A stretch of 64,000 nt of DNA from Xanthomonas sp. DAR 35659 (GTDB lineage: Bacteria; Pseudomonadota; Gammaproteobacteria; Xanthomonadales; Xanthomonadaceae). This document shows, piece by piece, positions 59,679 through 64,000 of this stretch (the first letter of the stretch is position 1; each line of letters begins with the position of its first letter). The DNA lies in the NCBI RefSeq assembly GCF_041242975.1, contig NZ_CP162488.1:2408001-2472000 (forward strand), written 5' to 3'. The notes below the pieces were generated by a model that saw only the letters and a program-made list of their open reading frames with translations, made no database searches and had not been told where the DNA came from. A program made the position numbers and the translations under genes.

Positions 59679-61524
59679 GCGCGGCGTCCTGTGTGGCGAG
59701 CGCAATTCGGAATGTGTTCCAGAGTGCGCGGAACTCGGCTGGAATCGGATCGGTATCGTCACCGTCGCCGGTTTCCAGGCGTGCGATCAGCCGTTCGATG
59801 GCACGAAGCTGGTCCCCGCCCCGGCAGAAGGCCCGAACCATCTCCTCGAGGACGGGCGCGTCGTCGCTTGACGCGCGCCAGGCGCCCTGACCTGACCCAT
59901 CCTGCGCCGCGAGGGCGGCGGCGAATGGATCGCCCAATTCGGAGAGGAGCAGCCGGAGATAGCGGAAGAAGGCGTCCTTGCTGTCGATCACCCAGCGCAG
60001 GATGGCGGAGTGGCGCTCTGCGGGCAGCCCCTCCATCATTAGCCCGGTGCTGAACAGGATCGAGATATCTTCCATCTCGTCCGTCAGTTGACAGGCGAGG
60101 AACCGGGTAAGGTCAACCAAGGGCATCGCGCCAAGGTCGGCGGGCTGTCCCTGCCGGAGCGGCTCCAGCACATCGCGCGCATGGCCTTCGCCTCGCGTGA
60201 TCGGCCAAACCCGCAGCGCACCGAGCCCGGTAAGGGGCAGCGGTTCGGACGGGATCAGCCAGACCTGCCAGGCCGGCGCGCCATCCGCGCTATGCTCGCC
60301 GCGCTCGCACCGTAGCGTGAGGCCGCTGCGGCAAATCTCGCGCCTGGCCCGATCCAAACGAGCCTCGGCGGCTCGTCGCGCGGCATCTGCGGCTCCCGTC
60401 TCGTCGCGGATGAACGGCCGCGTCAGCCGGCCAAACCCCTTGTCGCCGAGGATTTCCTCGACGCTGCCAACCCGCGACCGCTTCCCGGTCAGGGTAGTGA
60501 AGATCTCGACATTGTTGCCGGTCAGCAGCGCCGGCCGCGTGGCATTCCCCGAGCCTACTGTGATCGCGGTGTCCCAGCCGCGTTCGGCGATGAACGCCTT
60601 GGCATGGAGCCCTTGCAGGGCCGCTGCGTCCTCCTCTTCGCCATCTTCCGTGGCCGCCATTTCGTCGAGCACCGCCACGCGGGCAAAGCCCTTGAGCGTG
60701 GTGCCTGGCACCTGGGCGAGTTGGTCGGATCGCCCAATGAAGATGGGCTTTTCGGCGCTGGCTAGGCCCGCGAGCATCAACAAGGTTTGATCGTCGCAGA
60801 AGGGCGACACTACGCCCAGTCGAACGCAGGGTTCCGGGCGCCATGGCTTTCCGCCGAGGCCGTTGACGGCGAAGGAGACGCTCTGGAACGGTTCGGGCAG
60901 GCTCCATTCGGCGCGGCGCATGTCTTCGGCCAGGTCATCGACAAGCGTCTTCGTTCCGTCGGGAACGCCGACGGTCGCGAGGTCGGGGAGCTGGCGAAGG
61001 AAGTCGGCGACCGGGCGGTTGACGGCTTTGGGCTGCCTGGTGATCACGCCATCGAGGGTGGCGGCGATGTCCCATGAGCGATCACGCGTCAGGTTTCTGG
61101 AGAGAATGAGCAGACGCAGGCGGGCGGGGTCTTCGGGCCGCAACGGCGTGAAGCGGAGCGCCCACATCTTGGGGTGGAAGGCGCCGCCTTGAGGAGCGGC
61201 GACTTCGACAATGATGCGTTCAAGCAGCGAGCAAAGGCGGGAATGCGACCGGGCGCTCGCCTGGATATGGCCAGCGTCGGTGAAGACGACGAGGCGGCCG
61301 GCGATGCGCTCGGCCCCTTCCAGCAGAGCCAGCGGATGGGAAAGAATGTCGTCGCGGTTCTCGGCGGCGAAGAGCGCCAGACTGACTGGCACGGCGAGCG
61401 CCGTCTCGAAGTCGAGCGAGAAGGTCGTGGCGACCCCCGCGTCGAAGACATAGCCCGCCGGCGGCTGAAGATTGGCGCCGTAGAGCGTCCGCTGTTCGGG
61501 ATCCAGGGTGCGCCTATTCAGCAT
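59668..61524 (-). CDS. Phospholipase D-superfamily nuclease of the defence-like operon
   Basis: A 618-residue protein. The ATG at 61524 overlaps the DUF6361 gene by 11 bases. Two HKD-type half-sites are visible: AFHPKMWALRFTPL with LLILSRNLTRDRSW (about residues 115-150), and GLHAKAFIAERGWDT with ITVGSGNATRPALLTGNN (about 304-330). Both carry H-x-K and the following S/G-x-N-x-T. This fits a single-chain PLD fold in which the two halves make one active site that cuts DNA phosphodiesters. The C-terminal half is a helical region without a known motif. It has no signal peptide, so a lipid-acting secreted enzyme is unlikely. Confidence 0.85.
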   Translation of the reverse strand: MLNRRTLDPEQRTLYGANLQPPAGYVFDAGVATTFSLDFETALAVPVSLALFAAENRDDILSHPLALLEGAERIAGRLVVFTDAGHIQASARSHSRLCSLLERIIVEVAAPQGGAFHPKMWALRFTPLRPEDPARLRLLILSRNLTRDRSWDIAATLDGVITRQPKAVNRPVADFLRQLPDLATVGVPDGTKTLVDDLAEDMRRAEWSLPEPFQSVSFAVNGLGGKPWRPEPCVRLGVVSPFCDDQTLLMLAGLASAEKPIFIGRSDQLAQVPGTTLKGFARVAVLDEMAATEDGEEEDAAALQGLHAKAFIAERGWDTAITVGSGNATRPALLTGNNVEIFTTLTGKRSRVGSVEEILGDKGFGRLTRPFIRDETGAADAARRAAEARLDRARREICRSGLTLRCERGEHSADGAPAWQVWLIPSEPLPLTGLGALRVWPITRGEGHARDVLEPLRQGQPADLGAMPLVDLTRFLACQLTDEMEDISILFSTGLMMEGLPAERHSAILRWVIDSKDAFFRYLRLLLSELGDPFAAALAAQDGSGQGAWRASSDDAPVLEEMVRAFCRGGDQLRAIERLIARLETGDGDDTDPIPAEFRALWNTFRIALATQDAAHVE

Positions 61525-62692
61525 GGGCGAGATCCCGCAGGTGGGATTTGGCCTGCGCCCAGCGGAAGCTGAGGCGGTCTGCGCCCGATGCGCCGGTCCA
61601 GCGGTCACGTACAGCGTGATTGGCGTAGCGGGACTGGTTGGTCTTGAGCCGGCGTTCGCGCTCCTCGACGAGTCGCCGCGCCGCGGGCGCCGAGATTACC
61701 TGCTCCGTCCCGGCCAGAACCAGGTCGCGCCACTCATTCACGAACCGCTTGGCGGCCGGTCGGACGGCGTGCGCCGGGTGCTCCACGACATCCCAGAAAT
61801 CATCGAGCGACCATGCGCGGACGGCGCCGGTATCGAGTTCGTCGCTCCAGGCTTCAAGCCGAGCGCGATAGACCTCGATCCAGTCGTCACGCTGGCGCAG
61901 CTCGCTGAGCGCGAGGTTATAGAGCAGCGCCGCGCCGTGCATCACATGGGAGAAGATTTCCCCATGCTGGACGAGGCGGCGCGCCGCGGATGGAAACGCC
62001 GACAGATGGGGGTGCGTCCAGATGTAGTCGCAGTCCGCGTCGATGCCTTCGCGCGCCAGCATCGTGAGCAGTGCGGTGGGCTGGCTGGAGATCAGGCGGT
62101 CGATGAGGAATTGCGCCTCGTCGGTGGTCAGGCGGAAGACGGCGTGCTCAAGTAGGTTGTCGGGCATCTGGGGCAAGGCTGGATTCCAGACGGCGGGCGT
62201 CTGGGCGCTGGCCAGAGCGTCTTCGCCGCTGGATGCGCCGCGCGACCGGCCACGGCCCCGCAAGGCGACGAACAGACTGTCGAGCGAGCCCGGGAAGACC
62301 CGTATGCCCCACGCGCCCAGGCCAGCCCAATAGACGGAACTCGGCAACCGCTGAAGCCGTGGCCCTGCATCCCGGCCGATGATGCCGTTGGACTCACCGC
62401 CGGCTTTCAGTGCGTCGGCAAGCCGGATTTCGGTGTCGCGCGCCTCGGTGCGGAGCTGCGCTTCAGGGAATTCGCGCTTTTCCAGCGCCCGATAGAGCCA
62501 GGGAATGAACAGCATGTATCGCAGGCGCGTCTGTATCGTGCTTGTGCCCGGAAAGAGATGATCGGCGATGGAATCCCGGATTGCCCCCAGTCCCAGCTCG
62601 TCGCGGCTCTCGCGCTCCTGAAAGAGCGCCATGATGCGCTGCGCTCGCTGCCGTTCGGCTTCGTCAAAATCGATCCAAGCAAGAGACGACAT
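61514..62692 (-). CDS. DUF6361 family protein, first gene of the defence-like operon
   Basis: A 392-residue protein. The ATG at 62692 gives the family opening SSLAWIDFDEAERQRAQRIM, then ELGLGAIRDSIADHLFPGTS and RLRYMLFIPWLYRALE. The RxRY(M/L)FIPW block is a strong DUF6361 hallmark. The rest is helical (VYWAGLGAWGIRVF, SLDDFWDVVEHP). No enzymatic motif is seen. In other genomes DUF6361 genes travel with PLD-like and helicase genes, suggesting a sensor or adaptor subunit. The activity is unknown. Confidence 0.75.
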   Translation of the reverse strand: MSSLAWIDFDEAERQRAQRIMALFQERESRDELGLGAIRDSIADHLFPGTSTIQTRLRYMLFIPWLYRALEKREFPEAQLRTEARDTEIRLADALKAGGESNGIIGRDAGPRLQRLPSSVYWAGLGAWGIRVFPGSLDSLFVALRGRGRSRGASSGEDALASAQTPAVWNPALPQMPDNLLEHAVFRLTTDEAQFLIDRLISSQPTALLTMLAREGIDADCDYIWTHPHLSAFPSAARRLVQHGEIFSHVMHGAALLYNLALSELRQRDDWIEVYRARLEAWSDELDTGAVRAWSLDDFWDVVEHPAHAVRPAAKRFVNEWRDLVLAGTEQVISAPAARRLVEERERRLKTNQSRYANHAVRDRWTGASGADRLSFRWAQAKSHLRDLAHAE

Positions 62693-62971
62693 GGACTCAG
62701 CTGGCCTCGTTCTCGGTCGGCTTCGTGCGCAGGACGCGAAGAACTGCACCTGGGCGCATCAGCAGGCTCAGCCCGCGCATGCTCTCGAGGCGGCCTTGGT
62801 GACCGTCTCGGCCTGTAGTCAAGCAGCTTAGTGGATGTCTTTTTGACGATACGTGTAACGCCAAACTGTTTACTGGCCGCGCTGTCCCTTCCATGGAATT
62901 CCCACTCGATCATCAACAGCACTCGCAAGTCCGCATGGTTAAAGGATTTTGCGATGATTGACATAGGGCAT

Positions 62972-62991
62972 TACCGTCACCTCTACCGTCA
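62972..62991. repeat. Two close copies of TACCGTCA
   Basis: The octamer TACCGTCA occurs at 62972-62979 and 62984-62991, 12 bases apart start to start. It is the complement of the TGACGGTA octamers found nearer the integrase. Position suggests a site for an integrase, an excisionase or a regulator. Confidence 0.55.
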
Positions 62992-63122
62992 TCCGGCAAG
63001 AGCTTTGCCTAGTGCGGAAGACGGAGGACCGTCAGGGCTCCACGGTTCCGGCACCACATAGTCAATCGTCTTCCAGGATAGCGCAGATGAGCGCACCTCG
63101 ACCAGCGCCTGGCGGTACCCCA

Positions 63123-63201
63123 CCTAGGCAACACTTGTCAACACACCACAGTCGAGACAGACACCTTGGACGCGCCGTCAGTTCCTAAGTCGTTGCCTAG
63201 G
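63123..63201. repeat. 10-base inverted repeat around 59 bases
   Basis: CCTAGGCAAC (63123-63132) and GTTGCCTAGG (63192-63201) are exact complements in the gene-free leader. They could be paired recombinase-binding sites or a long-range operator. Confidence 0.5.
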
Positions 63202-63579
63202 ATGGATACTTTTCGGGAGTACTGCCGAAGTGACCAAGGATGCGCAGTGGATTAGACACCCCGGCGGCTCCCACTAGTGCACCAGCCCTTGCTAATCACG
63301 ATCAACGTGGCGACCCTCATGGGCAGCGGTGGCGCAAGAACAGGTACACGCTGGCTACGCTCGGGTCCGGGAGATTGGCAGACTCTCCGTAACATCTACT
63401 TAGCGAGTAACTAGGTGTATAAGTACCGCAATGGACTATTGAGTGGGAGTGAAATCAGGTCCTTCGGGGACCATCGTCAGCTATCGAAAAATCGCTGCAA
63501 CTTGTTGATCTGAAAGGAAGCTTGTCACGGCAACTATCGGTAGCTATCGCCGGCCAGCACAACGGATCGGCGGTAGCGC

Positions 63580-63859
63580 TGACGGTACGAACCGGAGGTC
63601 GGATCAAGACCCTCCCGTTTACTATTGAGGCCAAAACGGTCTTTGACGGTAAAAATCTCCTGAGGAAAGCTTATTTCATGCGGCTTTCCGAGCATCAGCG
63701 GGTCTCCAAGTCCCTGACGGTAAAAGCCGTCACGAACAGGAGTGAAAACCTCGATGCTGACCGACACTGCACTGCGCAATCTCAAGCCTAAGTCCAAGAT
63801 CTATAAGGCTTTTGATCGAGATGGAATGTACGTGACGGTATCGCCTACCGGTACCGTCA
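63580..63859. repeat. Five TGACGGTA octamers around the integrase start
   Basis: Direct copies lie at 63580-63587, 63644-63651, 63715-63722 and 63833-63840, and the complement is at 63852-63859. The 63644 and 63715 copies share the extended word TGACGGTAAAA. The last two form an inverted pair inside the first codons of int. Spacing of about 64-71 bases between the first three suggests repeated protein binding. Confidence 0.65.
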
Positions 63860-64000
63860 CCTTCCGCTACGACTACCGTCTTCATGGACGCCGGGAGACG
63901 CTCACGATCGGGCGCTACGGACCTGCCGGCCTCTCGTTGGCGATGGCCCGCGAAAAGCTCATCGATGCCAAGAAGACCATCGCCCAGGGCAAGTCGCCCG
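63754..64000 (+). CDS. int: P4-type tyrosine integrase, 3' end outside window
   Basis: The ATG at 63754 follows AGGAG with 10 bases spacing. The 82 visible residues, MLTDTALRNLKPKSKIYKAF, GMYVTVSPTGTVTFRYDYRL, HGRRETLTIGRYGPAGLSLA and AREKLIDAKKTIAQGKSP, are a complete N-terminal arm-binding domain (DUF4102, integrase_2-type) of the P4/CP4-57 integrase family. The catalytic domain must follow beyond base 64000. It marks a genomic island separate from the Tn4371-like ICE. Octamers in its leader are candidate arm-type sites. Confidence 0.9.
   Translation, partial: MLTDTALRNLKPKSKIYKAFDRDGMYVTVSPTGTVTFRYDYRLHGRRETLTIGRYGPAGLSLAMAREKLIDAKKTIAQGKSP

Larger units (their letters stand above)
62693..63753. 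other. 1-kb gap, probable att/regulatory region of a second island
   Basis: No convincing gene lies between the DUF6361 start and the integrase start. The stretch holds the promoter of the leftward operon, seven copies of an octamer (separate entries, one pair of them inside int), and a 10-base inverted repeat. No tRNA gene is recognisable. An integrase gene so placed usually has its attachment site in such a leader. Confidence 0.5.

Noticed and set aside
63522..63791. 89-codon frame before the integrase
   Set aside because: It needs a TTG start, overlaps the int start and lies in the octamer-rich leader; no conserved motif.
1..64000. CRISPR arrays, rRNA operon, intact insertion sequences
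   Set aside because: No regularly spaced repeats of CRISPR length, no rRNA sequence and no IS with a complete transposase were seen; the only IS is the IS3 remnant at 55566.

Overview
The window is high-GC Gram-negative DNA, most like a beta- or gammaproteobacterium of the Burkholderiales or Xanthomonadaceae type. The left two thirds is the core of an integrative and conjugative element (ICE) of the Tn4371 kind. In order it carries a ParB-type protein (cut by the left edge), DUF736, an HTH/AlpA-like protein, RepA, ParA with a small partner, the TraF peptidase, a DUF3363 HUH relaxase, an EexN-like lipoprotein, the TraG coupling protein, a ribbon-helix-helix protein, TrbB-C-D-E-J-(K)-L-F-G-I and DUF2274. 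Most core genes overlap by 4 bases or are only a few bases apart. The ICE integrase and left end lie outside the window.

The ICE carries cargo in two gaps. Between a ParB-proximal hypothetical gene and DUF736 (3.0-6.3 kb) sits a 1091-residue superfamily 1 helicase, next to a decayed inverted copy of DUF736. Between the relaxase and traG (13.4-31.7 kb) sit a secreted protein, two LysR regulators, a 3-hydroxyisobutyrate-dehydrogenase-like enzyme with a Bug/TctC solute-binding protein, and a minus-strand block devoted to interbacterial conflict. In transcription order that block is a VgrG stub, an EagR chaperone, a PAAR-Rhs effector of 1625 residues, its adjacent immunity gene, a broken paralogue of that immunity gene, an Rhs scar, and then Imm11-like, SUKH-like and two PoNi-like immunity genes with no matching toxins in view.

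From 44.2 to 53.8 kb there is a second polymorphic toxin locus: a Sec-secreted YD-repeat Rhs protein whose last ~140 residues are AT-rich and cysteine-bearing, an immediately adjacent small gene, and a run of short AT-rich genes with the look of immunity genes. Debris of an FAD monooxygenase and an azoreductase lies between them. A conserved ~60-residue immunity tail occurs in both toxin loci, four times in all: once intact, once in a pseudogene, once fused in frame to an azoreductase fragment and once as a bare scar. I read this as a trace of recombination between toxin/immunity modules.

From 54 to 56.5 kb there is a toxin-antitoxin pair with a clear palindromic operator, then scars of a tyrosine recombinase, an IS3 element and a RES-domain toxin. 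From 56.5 to 62.7 kb there is a three-gene minus-strand operon (DUF6361, phospholipase-D-like nuclease, superfamily 2 helicase) with 11-base overlaps that looks like a defence system. The right end is the start of a P4-type tyrosine integrase, preceded by about 1 kb without genes in which the octamer TGACGGTA or its complement recurs seven times, probably the regulatory or attachment region of a second island.
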